Assembly (NCBI RefSeq): GCF_024360925.2
Contig: NZ_CP113517.1
Location: 1,116,001 to 1,180,000, forward strand
Reading direction: 5' to 3'
Source of the DNA: Methylomonas rapida
Lineage (GTDB): Bacteria > Pseudomonadota > Gammaproteobacteria > Methylococcales > Methylomonadaceae
Length of the DNA stretch: 64,000 nucleotides
The notes below the pieces were generated by a model, which saw nothing but the letters and a program-made list of their open reading frames with translations, did not search any database and was not told the origin of the DNA. How positions within the stretch are numbered: position 1 is the stretch's first letter; each line of letters begins with the position of its first letter. The position numbers and the translations under genes are program-made. Shown piece by piece: positions 56,290 through 64,000 of the stretch.

Positions 56290-59100
56290 ATGCAAGCTAC
56301 CGCAGTCAGTTCATCCAACCTACGTCCCGGCATTGCCGAATCAGGCGTTCTTACAACTACCGATTATCCGTTGCCGCTGGCATACAGCGGCCTGGAAGTG
56401 ATCCGCCGTAATCGTTCGGTGGTGGCGTTTCAGCCGGAAAAGATCGCCATTGCCATCACCAAAGCCTTTCTGGCTGTCGAAGGCCAACACGGTGTCAATT
56501 CATCCCGTATTCGCGAGCAGGTGGCTCAACTGACTGCCAGCGTGGTCGAGGCATTGACGCGACGCCTGCCCGGCGGCGGTACGGTGCATATCGAAGACAT
56601 TCAGGATCAGGTCGAACTGGCCTTGATGCGCTCCGGCGCCCACGATGTGGCCCGCGCCTATGTGCTGTACCGCGAAAAACACGCCGAACAGCGCACGGCC
56701 GAAACATCAGCGGCAGACATTGTCCCCTCGCTACAGGTCGAGGTCGACGGACAACGTCAGCCGCTGGAAAGCTTGGCGCTGCAGGATGTGTGTCGCGAGG
56801 CCTGCGCCGGCTTGACCGATGTCGATGCCGAACTGGTCTGGACGCAAACCCGGCAAAATCTCTACGACGGCATTCCGCTGACTGCGGTGCGCCAGGCCTT
56901 GGTGCTGGCGGCGCGCACCTTGATCGAACGCGAACCCGACTATGCCAAGGTCGCGGCCCGTTTGCTGCTGAGTCATTTGCGTCTGGAAGTATTGGGGCTG
57001 GCCGTGAATCAGGCCGCGATGGCCGAACGCTATGCCGATAGTTTGGGCGAATTTATCGCCGCCGGAATCGCCGCCGAATTACTCGACCCGCGCCTGAAGG
57101 ATTTCGACTTGCCCCGCCTCGGTCAGGCCTTGCTGGCCGAACGCGATCTGCAATTCGATTATCTGGGCCTGCAAACCCTGTACGATCGTTATTTTCTGCA
57201 CATCGACGGCCGCCGCATCGAACTGCCGCAATGTTTCTTCATGCGGGTGGCGATGGGGCTGGCCTTGAACGAAATCGACCGCGAAGCACGCGCCATCGAG
57301 TTTTACCGGCTGCTGTCCAGCTTCGACTTCATGTGTTCGACGCCGACCTTGTTCAACAGCGGCACCCGCCATCCGCAATTGTCGTCGTGCTATCTGACTA
57401 CGGTATCCGACGATCTGGACGGCATTTACCAGGGCATCAAGGAAAATGCCTTGTTGCAAAAATACGCCGGCGGCCTGGGCAACGACTGGACGCCGGTGCG
57501 GGCATTGGGCAGCCGGATCAAGGGAACCAACGGCCACAGTCAGGGCGTAATTCCGTTTTTAAAGGTGGTCAACGATACCGCCGTCGCGGTCAACCAGGGT
57601 GGCAAACGCAAGGGCGCGGTCTGCGCCTATCTGGAAAACTGGCACCTGGATTTCGAGGAATTCCTGGATTTGCGCAAGAACACCGGCGACGAGCGCCGCC
57701 GCTGCCATGACATGAATACCGCCGCCTGGGTGTCCGACCTGTTCATGCAACGGGTGGAGGAAAATGGCCAGTGGACATTGTTTTCACCGGTCGATGTGCC
57801 CGATCTGCACGACAAATTCGGCCCGGACTTCGCCGCCGCTTATGTCCATCACGAAGCCAAGGCCGAACGCGGCGAAATCAGACAGTACAAGCAAATCGGC
57901 GCGGTGCAACTTTGGCGCAAGATGCTGACCATGCTGTTCGAAACCGGCCACCCGTGGATCACCTTCAAGGATGCCTGCAATCTGCGCTCGCCGCAGCAAC
58001 ATGTCGGCGTGGTGCATGGCTCCAATCTGTGTACTGAAATCACGCTGAATACCTCGGCCGATGAAACCGCGGTCTGCAACCTGGGCTCAGTGAATCTGCC
58101 GGCACATTTAAGCGAGCGAGACGGCAACTGGCAGCTGGATGCCGACAAACTGCAACGAACCATTAACACGGCCATGCGGATGCTGGACAATGTCATCGAC
58201 ATCAATTTTTACGCCACCCCCAAGGCGCGCAACGCCAACCTGCGTCATCGTCCGGTGGGATTGGGGCTGATGGGCTTTGCCGACTGCCTGCAACGTATGG
58301 GTTTGGCCTATGCCAGCGACGAGGCGGTGACGTTTGCTGATCGTTCCGCCGAGCTGTTGTGTTATTACGCTTACCAGGCATCCACAGAACTGGCTGAGCA
58401 ACGCGGCCGCTACAGCAGCTTTACCGGCAGCCTGTGGCAACAAGGCGTGCTGCCGCTGGATACACTGGATAGCCTGGCCGAGGCACGCGGCGGACTGTTG
58501 GAGACCGACCGCGGTGCCCATCTGGATTGGGACAGGCTCAGACAGCGGATCAGTCAAATCGGCATGCGTAATTCCAATTGCGTTGCCATCGCGCCGACCG
58601 CGACCATCGCCAACATCGTCGGCGTTTCGGCATCGATCGAGCCGATTTACCAGAATCTGTATGTCAAATCCAATTTGTCCGGCGAATTCACCGTGGTCAA
58701 CGCCGCGCTGGTGCGCGAACTGAAGGCGCTGGATTTGTGGGACGAGGTGATGGTCGCCGATTTGAAATACTTCGACGGCTCGCTGGCCGCCATCGAACGC
58801 ATTCCGGAACCGACCAAGGCCCGTTATGCCACCGCTTTTGAAGTCGAAGCCGACTGGCTGATCGAAGCCGCCGCTCGTCGACAAAAATGGATCGATCAGT
58901 CGCAATCGCTCAACCTTTACGTGGCCGGCGCCTCCGGCAAGCAGTTGGATCACTTGTATCGTCTGGCTTGGCGGCGAGGCCTGAAAACCACCTATTACTT
59001 GCGCACACTGGCTGCAACAGCGATGGAAAAAACCGCTGGTGACGATGCGCCCACCCGAGCCTGTTCAATCACCGATCCGGATTGTGAGGCCTGCCAATGA
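56290..59100 (+). CDS. nrdA: Class Ia-type ribonucleotide reductase, alpha subunit
   Basis: 936 residues from the ATG at 56290, which has GGAG upstream; an in-frame frame from 56173 overlaps only the riboswitch platform. An ATP-cone (VIRRNRSVVAFQPEKIAIAI) and a second cone-like region precede the barrel. Cys367 (SSCYLTT) and Cys596 (AVCNLGS) are the redox pair; Cys581 in NLCTEI is the thiyl-radical Cys with Asn579 and Glu583. The C-terminus carries CSITDPDCEACQ for the exchange with thioredoxin. It makes dNDPs and needs NrdB, which overlaps it by ATGA. Confidence 0.95.
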   Translation: MQATAVSSSNLRPGIAESGVLTTTDYPLPLAYSGLEVIRRNRSVVAFQPEKIAIAITKAFLAVEGQHGVNSSRIREQVAQLTASVVEALTRRLPGGGTVHIEDIQDQVELALMRSGAHDVARAYVLYREKHAEQRTAETSAADIVPSLQVEVDGQRQPLESLALQDVCREACAGLTDVDAELVWTQTRQNLYDGIPLTAVRQALVLAARTLIEREPDYAKVAARLLLSHLRLEVLGLAVNQAAMAERYADSLGEFIAAGIAAELLDPRLKDFDLPRLGQALLAERDLQFDYLGLQTLYDRYFLHIDGRRIELPQCFFMRVAMGLALNEIDREARAIEFYRLLSSFDFMCSTPTLFNSGTRHPQLSSCYLTTVSDDLDGIYQGIKENALLQKYAGGLGNDWTPVRALGSRIKGTNGHSQGVIPFLKVVNDTAVAVNQGGKRKGAVCAYLENWHLDFEEFLDLRKNTGDERRRCHDMNTAAWVSDLFMQRVEENGQWTLFSPVDVPDLHDKFGPDFAAAYVHHEAKAERGEIRQYKQIGAVQLWRKMLTMLFETGHPWITFKDACNLRSPQQHVGVVHGSNLCTEITLNTSADETAVCNLGSVNLPAHLSERDGNWQLDADKLQRTINTAMRMLDNVIDINFYATPKARNANLRHRPVGLGLMGFADCLQRMGLAYASDEAVTFADRSAELLCYYAYQASTELAEQRGRYSSFTGSLWQQGVLPLDTLDSLAEARGGLLETDRGAHLDWDRLRQRISQIGMRNSNCVAIAPTATIANIVGVSASIEPIYQNLYVKSNLSGEFTVVNAALVRELKALDLWDEVMVADLKYFDGSLAAIERIPEPTKARYATAFEVEADWLIEAAARRQKWIDQSQSLNLYVAGASGKQLDHLYRLAWRRGLKTTYYLRTLAATAMEKTAGDDAPTRACSITDPDCEACQ

Positions 59101-60257
59101 AAATGACTGCAAATTTTGAGGATTGGGATGCTGTCGTCACCCAGCCTTCTGCCTGCGCTGCTACAGCTAAACCGGCGTATGGCGTCGGCTCCGCATCTGA
59201 CCAAGGAACGATGCTACGGGATGCACACACGCCAACGCCCAAAGCCGTCATCAGCATGCCAGTCGATGCCGCAGATAAACGGGTGGTCAACGGCCAAGCG
59301 GACATCAATCAACTGGCACCGTTCAAATACCCCTGGGCCTGGTCGTTTTTCCTGAACGCCAACAGCAACCACTGGACACCGCTGGAAATTTCGATGGCGC
59401 AGGACGTACACGACTACCAACACACGCTGACACCGGCCGAACGCCATGTATTCGAAAATGTGCTGGCCTATCTGACCACCTCCGACATTCTGGCGATGCG
59501 CAACATCGGCCTGGCGGTGATGGAAAAGATGAGCGCGCCGGAATTGCAAATCTATCAGGCCCGGCAAGTCTACGAAGAAGCGTTGCATACCTGGACCTAC
59601 CAGCATTGCATCGAAACTCTCGGACTCGACCAGCGCGAAATTTACAACCGTTACCGGGTGGTGCCGGAGATCCACGGCAAGATCGCGCTGGCCAACCGCC
59701 GCTTGCATGGCGTGCTGCAATCCGGGCGACCGTTGAGCGACCGCGACGCGCTGCACGAGTTTGCGATGGCCTATCTGTTCTTCGCCGCCGTATTCGAGGG
59801 CTGCTGGTTTTACAACGGCTTCAGCCCGGTGTTTGCGCTGCAGCGGCGCGGCCTGATGAAGGGCGCCGCCGAGCAATTGCAATACATCATGCGCGACGAA
59901 GTGCTGCATTGCGCTTTTGGTATTCGCGTGGTGCGCCAATTGCTGGACGAGGAAAACCTAACGCTTGACCCGCAAGCGCTACGGCAAATGTGGGACGAAG
60001 CCGAAGCCGCCGAAACAGCCTATGCCGGTTACATCCTGCACGAGCCGATACTGGGCTACAACGCCAGATTGCATATAGAGCAATTCCGCTACGTTGCCAA
60101 TCGCCGCGCTCGCCAATTGGGCCTGGCCGAGCCGTTCCCCGGCGCTACCAACATGTTGCCGTGGCTGGACGAACAGGCTAATTTACGCAAGGAGAAAAAC
60201 TTTTTCGAGACGCGGGTGACCGAATATCAGACCGGTGGGGCGCTGGTTTGGGAGTAG
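59097..60257 (+). CDS. nrdB: Class Ia-type ribonucleotide reductase, beta subunit
   Basis: 386 residues, overlapping nrdA by 4 bases. Di-iron ligands: Asp130 (TTSDILAM), Glu161 and His164 (EEALHTWTY), then Glu in FEGCWFY and Glu/His in RDEVLHCAFG. The radical Tyr is Tyr168, with the same Asp-Tyr spacing as E. coli, so it is a tyrosyl-radical enzyme rather than a class Ic enzyme. It has an N-terminal extension of about 55 residues and ends GGALVWE, a usual C-terminus for this subgroup. Confidence 0.94.
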   Translation: MKMTANFEDWDAVVTQPSACAATAKPAYGVGSASDQGTMLRDAHTPTPKAVISMPVDAADKRVVNGQADINQLAPFKYPWAWSFFLNANSNHWTPLEISMAQDVHDYQHTLTPAERHVFENVLAYLTTSDILAMRNIGLAVMEKMSAPELQIYQARQVYEEALHTWTYQHCIETLGLDQREIYNRYRVVPEIHGKIALANRRLHGVLQSGRPLSDRDALHEFAMAYLFFAAVFEGCWFYNGFSPVFALQRRGLMKGAAEQLQYIMRDEVLHCAFGIRVVRQLLDEENLTLDPQALRQMWDEAEAAETAYAGYILHEPILGYNARLHIEQFRYVANRRARQLGLAEPFPGATNMLPWLDEQANLRKEKNFFETRVTEYQTGGALVWE

Positions 60258-60377
60258 CCGTCGAAAGTGCTCAGAACTACAAGGTCGAATCTCAGTCATG
60301 GCGGCTACTATAAAATCTGGTGTTTGAGGTACACAGTAATGCGGCTTTGATTGCTGATTTTCCACTGGAGAGCCCTC

Positions 60378-60620
60378 TTGTTTAGCAAAAATTTCGATAG
60401 TAAACATGAAGCGAAACATTGCCCGCGTTGTCAGCGTCAATTTATTTGCAAGGCTAATCGTATTCATCGCTGTGACTGTTCGAATGTTCGTCTATCCCCT
60501 GAAACGAGCGAGCATATCTGGCAACTTTATGATGAATGTTTGTGCCAGATTTGCTTGAGCGAGTTAGAAACGATTGTAACGCCCCTAAAATCACATCAGC
60601 TTTGGCAGTCTTTAGGATAG
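60378..60620 (+). CDS. Cysteine-rich CWC family protein
   Basis: 80 residues. Six to seven Cys in the order of the CWC family: CPRCQRQFICK, HRCDC, and ECLCQICL near the end. The start is a TTG at 60378 with GGAGAG 6 bases upstream; the frame continues open to 60351. It likely binds zinc. It is 120 bases after nrdB and is not clearly in the same operon. Confidence 0.7.
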   Translation: MFSKNFDSKHEAKHCPRCQRQFICKANRIHRCDCSNVRLSPETSEHIWQLYDECLCQICLSELETIVTPLKSHQLWQSLG

Positions 60621-60834
60621 CGTCTGGAGAAACACTGTAAGTCAGCAAGAATCCGCAGCGTCCTGCGATCCCGCAAGTACAGGCAAAAAAACCAACTGAA
60701 ATCAGTTGGGCTTTGATGGTGGAGGGAACGAAGGAATATGAGGGGGAGCGTCCGGAAAGATGGGTACAAGTGCGGATTCCTGCGGGTATTTGCGGGTTTT
60801 AAAAGTCCTCATAATTTGGTCAGATACTCTCAAC
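60621..60834. other. Intergenic region with a - strand terminator
   Basis: No gene is seen. Short G-rich words such as GGTGGAGGGAACG and GAGGGGGAGCG occur, recalling sequence near tRNA or integrated-element ends, but no tRNA can be folded. Confidence 0.35.
60685..60710 (-). terminator. Intrinsic terminator on the - strand
   Basis: Perfect palindrome CCAACTGA-AA-TCAGTTGG; on the - strand it is followed by TTTTTTT. It is placed to end transcription coming from the region of the TauE/SafE gene and the regulator fragment. Confidence 0.8.
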
Positions 60835-61032
60835 TCATCCCGGATATCCTGTTACAACTATCGCATTGGCGTGTCTTAAAGGCATATGGTCAGGGGGTGT
60901 CTCGGTTTTAGGTATCAAACAGACCAATTTGTAATCCGGTTGCAAGGTGACGGTTAATGTGGTTTGTACAAAGCGCCGCTCGCCCAGTGATGGATGCCTA
61001 AAACAACGCTCTCCACCTTCCCGGTTTAGCAC
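60835..61032 (-). pseudogene. Fragment of an MmyB-type HTH regulator
   Basis: 65 codons. REGGERCFRHPSLGERRFVQ and TVTLQPDYKLVCLIPKTETP resemble the C-terminal ligand-binding part of XRE/MmyB regulators (the HPxVGxL...LxVYTP pattern). The helix-turn-helix part is missing upstream, where the TauE/SafE gene ends 21 bases away. It is probably a remnant cut by insertion. Confidence 0.35.
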
Positions 61033-61053
61033 GGCATGTTCTTTCCAATAACA

Positions 61054-61980
61054 TCACATGCTCGCCTGAAGAGTGATCACTAAACCATCGAGCAAGGCGA
61101 TATAGGCGAATACTTTTTTAATTGTGCGTGGTGGAATCCACTGGGTTAGAAACGGTCCCAGGCGTCCGCTCCAAAGAACGCCCAACATGGTGAAAGCTGC
61201 CATGTCCCAGGGTACGCCGCCAAAATACCCGGCATGAATCACGGCCAACAAAATCGAGTTCAGCGATAACAACACTACGCCCAGTCCGATTGCTCGGTTG
61301 GCATTCAGCTTGTAAGCCAGCATGCAATAGGCCGCGATGATTTCACCCTCGCCAATGGCGACCCAGCCGGTGATCATGCCGCCAAACAAAGAAACCAGCA
61401 GAATGGGCAAACGGGCTTTGGCGGGAAGTTCGGCCAGACCGCCTTTTCGGTCGAGCGTGATCAGCGTCAGCAAGCCGACGATAAAGGCGATAGGACCGAA
61501 CAAGCCTTTGACCAGCATCGGCTGCGGGTGGATCAAAAAAGTAGAGACTACGGTGCCAATGATCAGTGTGGGCACAGTCCATTGCAATAGCGATAATGGT
61601 ACTTCGCCGCGATGCAGCCAGCCGCTTGCGCCGCTGGTCATACCGACGGCTTGGGTGACGAAGGTGAGTTTCAAGGCACTGACGGGATCGACATGGTAAA
61701 CGAACATCATGACCGGCATGAATACTATGCCGCCGATCGCAGTCACATTGCCAATGAATGCTCCCATGACACCTACGAAGACCAACGGCCAATTCCGCGC
61801 GGCAAGTCCGATGGGATCGGGTAACAGCATTGGATAAGCCACCATCCAAATCAGGGTGATGAGTAATAACCAAGGCGAAAAATAGCGAAATGTTCTTGTT
61901 TCGGTTGGTATGCTTGGCTGAACCGTAACAGCAGAGCGCTGCCGTGGGAAACCCTGGCGTTTGGACTGCAACTGTTTCAT
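61054..61980 (-). CDS. TauE/SafE-family permease
   Basis: 308 residues. About eight helices after a ~30-residue polar N-terminus (QRSAVTVQPSIPTETRTF). The family features are seen: GAFIGNVTAIGGIVFMPVMM, KLTFVTQAVGMTSGASGWL and the mirrored GGMITGWVAIGEGEI. These proteins export sulfite, sulfonates or related anions. It is the last gene in view of the - strand metal locus; 9 bases separate it from the NrtS-like gene. Confidence 0.82.
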   Translation of the reverse strand: MKQLQSKRQGFPRQRSAVTVQPSIPTETRTFRYFSPWLLLITLIWMVAYPMLLPDPIGLAARNWPLVFVGVMGAFIGNVTAIGGIVFMPVMMFVYHVDPVSALKLTFVTQAVGMTSGASGWLHRGEVPLSLLQWTVPTLIIGTVVSTFLIHPQPMLVKGLFGPIAFIVGLLTLITLDRKGGLAELPAKARLPILLVSLFGGMITGWVAIGEGEIIAAYCMLAYKLNANRAIGLGVVLLSLNSILLAVIHAGYFGGVPWDMAAFTMLGVLWSGRLGPFLTQWIPPRTIKKVFAYIALLDGLVITLQASM

Positions 61981-61989
61981 GGTCAGTGC

Positions 61990-62355
61990 TCAACTAGATT
62001 TGTCGTTCATCTCTTGTTTCATACGCACGATGAGGCGGCCAAGTCCGGTCTTTGTTGTTTGGGCTGCTTGGGCCAACTTGAGGCTTTTCTGTTTGATATG
62101 CGCGTCCAGCAAGGTATGGATGCTGGGCAGGTTTTCGGCGGCACAAACCGCTTCGCTGCTGGAATAGGTCGAAACGCAATAGGGCACCAAGTAAGTCAGG
62201 ATGATCTTAGTGTATTCCTTGATCGATAAGCCATCGCTCAACATGACATCGCCGTGGTTGATGATCATAAGAATCGTACCCACGACCAGCGCGACCTTGA
62301 TCGCGCGTATCAGGATGGTTTTTTGCAAAGCTATCGTTAACCAGTCAGCAATCAT
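61990..62355 (-). CDS. NrtS-like small membrane protein
   Basis: 121 residues. Helices at about 17-35 and 48-65 hold the NrtS-like words RAIKVALVVGTILMIINHGD and ILTYLVPYCVSTYSS; the rest is a polar cytoplasmic tail. NrtS is reported as a small nitrate/nitrite transporter. In this metal-resistance context its substrate is unclear. It sits between the CopZ-like and TauE/SafE genes on the same strand. Confidence 0.6.
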   Translation of the reverse strand: MIADWLTIALQKTILIRAIKVALVVGTILMIINHGDVMLSDGLSIKEYTKIILTYLVPYCVSTYSSSEAVCAAENLPSIHTLLDAHIKQKSLKLAQAAQTTKTGLGRLIVRMKQEMNDKSS

Positions 62356-62452
62356 GCGTGGTCATCTCATGCAGGTTGTCATTGTTAGGGTGATGAAGGA
62401 AGTCCGGCAGTGCGAAAAACACTGTGTTGGCAACCTCATTTTGGGTTTGATC

Positions 62453-62902
62453 CTAAGCGGGGACATCAACGCTTTTTTCCAAAGCCTTGAAATTCGCCAA
62501 GCAACACTGGCCTGATGGATTTCTGATTTCGCAAGCGCATTCCTTGGCCTTGGTGCGTTGCATGACAAAATTTTTGATCGGTTCTGCTCGGTGAGCATTT
62601 AACGCCGATAAATACTGCTCCGCGTCTATATCAAAGCAATAACATAGCGCATCGTTTTGCAAGTCTTGGTAGCTTCTCAGCCAGTCCTTGGGGATGCTGT
62701 GCCCCATGCTGGAGAAATAGCCTACTGAGCAGGTTTTGCCCGGACAAAAATAATAGCTTTCAACAATGAGCGCCTGATTTTCTGGAAACCGGACTTGATG
62801 GTACAGCGTCGGCATACCGACACTTTTACAGGTGGAGCCACATTCAGGACAAATCTGTTGGGTTTTGGTGGATGGTTGGGTGGGGCAGCAGCAATCAGAC
62901 AT
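62453..62902 (-). CDS. CopZ-like iron-sulfur metallochaperone
   Basis: 149 residues with 15 or so Cys. The start MSDCCCPTQ, zinc-type pair CPECGSTC, FCPGKTC, then a BFD-like [2Fe-2S] region (CYCFDID, later CACEIRN and CCLANF). This is the N-terminal half of Archaeoglobus CopZ-type proteins, without the HMA domain, which here is a separate gene (merP-like, 17 bases upstream). Reduction of metal ions and hand-over to a partner is plausible. Confidence 0.72.
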   Translation of the reverse strand: MSDCCCPTQPSTKTQQICPECGSTCKSVGMPTLYHQVRFPENQALIVESYYFCPGKTCSVGYFSSMGHSIPKDWLRSYQDLQNDALCYCFDIDAEQYLSALNAHRAEPIKNFVMQRTKAKECACEIRNPSGQCCLANFKALEKSVDVPA

Positions 62903-62919
62903 AGCGGTATCCTTGGGTG

Positions 62920-63243
62920 TTATCGGGAAACAGGCTTGACGGTCGCAGGATAACCAGCCGCCGTGGTCGCTTTGATCAGAGCCTCGGTGTCGGTTTTCGT
63001 GCTATCGAACGTAACTGTCGCGGTTTTACTGGCATAATCGACCGTCGCTTGCTCTACGCCGTCAACTTTCTGTAAGGCTTTTTTGATGGTGAGCGTACAC
63101 ATGGCGCAGGTCATGTTCTGGACGTTAAAGGATACGGTTTGCTGCCGAGTCGATTGAACCGTAGTGGTTTCAGCAAAAACAGTGGCTGACCACCCCGTGC
63201 TGAACGACAGGCTCAAAAGTAATAAACTGGTTTTTATGTTCAT
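62920..63243 (-). CDS. merP: MerP-like periplasmic metal-binding protein
   Basis: 107 residues: signal peptide (SLLLLSLSFSTGWSATVFA) and one HMA domain with the metal-binding NMTCAMCTLTIKKAL. TATVTFDSTKTDTEALIKAT and AAGYPA complete the fold. MerP takes Hg(II) in the periplasm and gives it to MerT, encoded 13 bases upstream. Confidence 0.88.
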   Translation of the reverse strand: MNIKTSLLLLSLSFSTGWSATVFAETTTVQSTRQQTVSFNVQNMTCAMCTLTIKKALQKVDGVEQATVDYASKTATVTFDSTKTDTEALIKATTAAGYPATVKPVSR

Positions 63244-63256
63244 AGCGCGGCCCTCG

Positions 63257-63622
63257 TTAGGCCAGAAAAAAGGCCATCAGCCAGGGGAAGGCCAGCAGCA
63301 ACAAGATGAAGGCGGATACTAGCCAAAATATGAGGCGTTGTTTACGTTGCGCATCGGATACACAACGGGTGTCGTCCTCACAACAGGTGGGGGTCAGATA
63401 AAGTTTGCGATAGCCCAAAACCATAAAAACCAAAGTTAGGATGATAAAAAAAGGCCGGACGGGTTCCATTGCCGTTAGTGAACTCAGCCAGGCACCGCCC
63501 ACTCCTAACGATAAAAACAAAAAAGGCCCGACACAGCAGGCCGAAGCCCCGACAGCGGCCAAAATGGCTCCGATACTCAGCCATGACGAGGTTTCGATGG
63601 GTGTTTCAGGGTCTGTATTCAT
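63257..63622 (-). CDS. merT: MerT-like mercuric transport protein
   Basis: 121 residues, three membrane helices. The Hg-binding Cys pair of the first helix is in VGASACCVGPFLF; a second Cys pair in the loop is in LTPTCCEDDTRC. It carries Hg(II) inward, where MerA would normally reduce it; merA is not in view. Preceded by the MerR-type promoter at 63662-63693. Confidence 0.88.
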   Translation of the reverse strand: MNTDPETPIETSSWLSIGAILAAVGASACCVGPFLFLSLGVGGAWLSSLTAMEPVRPFFIILTLVFMVLGYRKLYLTPTCCEDDTRCVSDAQRKQRLIFWLVSAFILLLLAFPWLMAFFLA

Positions 63623-63661
63623 GCGAATCTCCTAACCAAACAATGCTCAAGGTTTGCAAGG

Positions 63662-63693
63662 AGTCTAAACCCTGTTGTTTAGAACAGAGTCAA
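63662..63693 (-). promoter_or_regulatory. MerR-type promoter/operator of the merT operon
   Basis: On the - strand, -35 TTGACT and -10 TAGACT are separated by 20 bases, the stretched spacing that MerR-family activators correct. The spacer holds the dyad CTGTT-CTAAAC-AACAG. merT starts 40 bases beyond the -10. Confidence 0.82.
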
Positions 63694-63708
63694 GTGCGTT
63701 TTTTTAAT

Positions 63709-64000
63709 CTAGGGTTGGGTTGATGCATTTTCAATAAACGCATCGAGAATCGCGCAGTGAGCGGATGGTGCAGTCTGTTGACAGTTGTTGACCAGACTTC
63801 CCAATACCTGACGGAGAGCCGTTAAATCCCGGATTTGTTGATCGATCTGTTTGCATTTCTGTTCGGCGAGTTGTCGAACATCGGCACAGTGTGCCCCATC
63901 AAGCGATAACAAGGTGGCAATCTCTTTCAAGGTAAATCCGGCTTGTTGAGCGCGTTTGACAAAACGTATCCGCGTAATCGCATCAGCCGAATACACACGA
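63709..64000 (-). CDS. merR: MerR mercury-responsive regulator, 3' part
   Basis: The frame runs past the right edge; the N-terminal helix-turn-helix is outside. Visible residues start RVYSADAITRIRFVKRAQQA and carry the three Hg-binding Cys of MerR: AHCADV, LVNNC and SAHCAIL, in the same order and spacing as in Tn501 MerR. It is on the same strand as merT, upstream of the promoter it should control; Gram-negative merR genes are more often divergent. Confidence 0.9.
   Translation of the reverse strand, partial: RVYSADAITRIRFVKRAQQAGFTLKEIATLLSLDGAHCADVRQLAEQKCKQIDQQIRDLTALRQVLGSLVNNCQQTAPSAHCAILDAFIENASTQP

Noticed and set aside
60715..60760. A tRNA or tmRNA 3' end as attachment site, from GGTGGAGGGAACG
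   Set aside because: No cloverleaf or T-arm (GGTTCGAATCC) can be formed around it.

Overview
The window looks like chromosome of a gammaproteobacterial methanotroph, probably Methylomonas or a close relative. This rests on serine-cycle genes (sga, mcl, mtkA, mtkB), a dihydropteroate synthase-like gene of the type linked to tetrahydromethanopterin synthesis in methylotrophs, and small palindromic repeats scattered between genes. The genus is inferred from gene content and recalled family knowledge; no database search was run. No rRNA, tRNA or CRISPR array was seen.

Layout. 1-2 kb: the 3' end of a clan GH-A-like glycosidase gene, then lexA and a small membrane protein gene, among palindromic repeats. 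2.8-15.5 kb: a Wzx/Wzy-type exopolysaccharide cluster on the + strand (initiating sugar transferase, Wza-like export lipoprotein, Wzc-like tyrosine kinase, polymerase, flippase, methyltransferase, four glycosyltransferases). 15.4-23.3 kb: a cellulose synthase operon on the - strand (bcsA-bcsB-bcsZ-bcsC-like), whose end overlaps the last EPS gene tail to tail. 24-26.4 kb: a von Willebrand A protein and a coiled-coil membrane partner. 26.5 kb: pgk. 28.1-32.1 kb: a gene of different base composition that fuses a DoxX-like membrane region, an NDH-2-like flavoprotein, a cyclic-nucleotide-binding domain, a BLUF blue-light sensor and a class III cyclase-like domain. A cytochrome c gene broken at its haem motif follows it. 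32.3-36.9 kb: serine-cycle genes. 37-44.6 kb: a large SNF2-type ATPase gene, a mini-protein gene and mutS.

44.7-50.2 kb is an island with a tyrosine recombinase, an AlpA-like regulator, two FlhC-like and two FlhD-like regulators (one FlhD fused to a STAS-like domain), and an unknown membrane protein. Its regulators recall SetCD, AcaCD and SgaCD, the FlhDC-like activators of conjugative elements. 50.2-55.9 kb: a one-carbon/methionine block (DHPS-like, MetF-like, metE, divergent metR). 55.9-60.3 kb: a cobalamin riboswitch ahead of nrdA-nrdB. 60.4-64 kb: small Cys-rich and fragmentary genes, then a mer-type metal locus running into the window end (merR-merT-merP, CopZ-like protein, NrtS-like protein, TauE/SafE permease) without merA in view.

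The strongest candidates for something undescribed are the light/redox/cyclic-nucleotide fusion at 28.1-31.9 kb, whose cyclase domain has lost several catalytic residues, and the doubled FlhDC-like module in the island.
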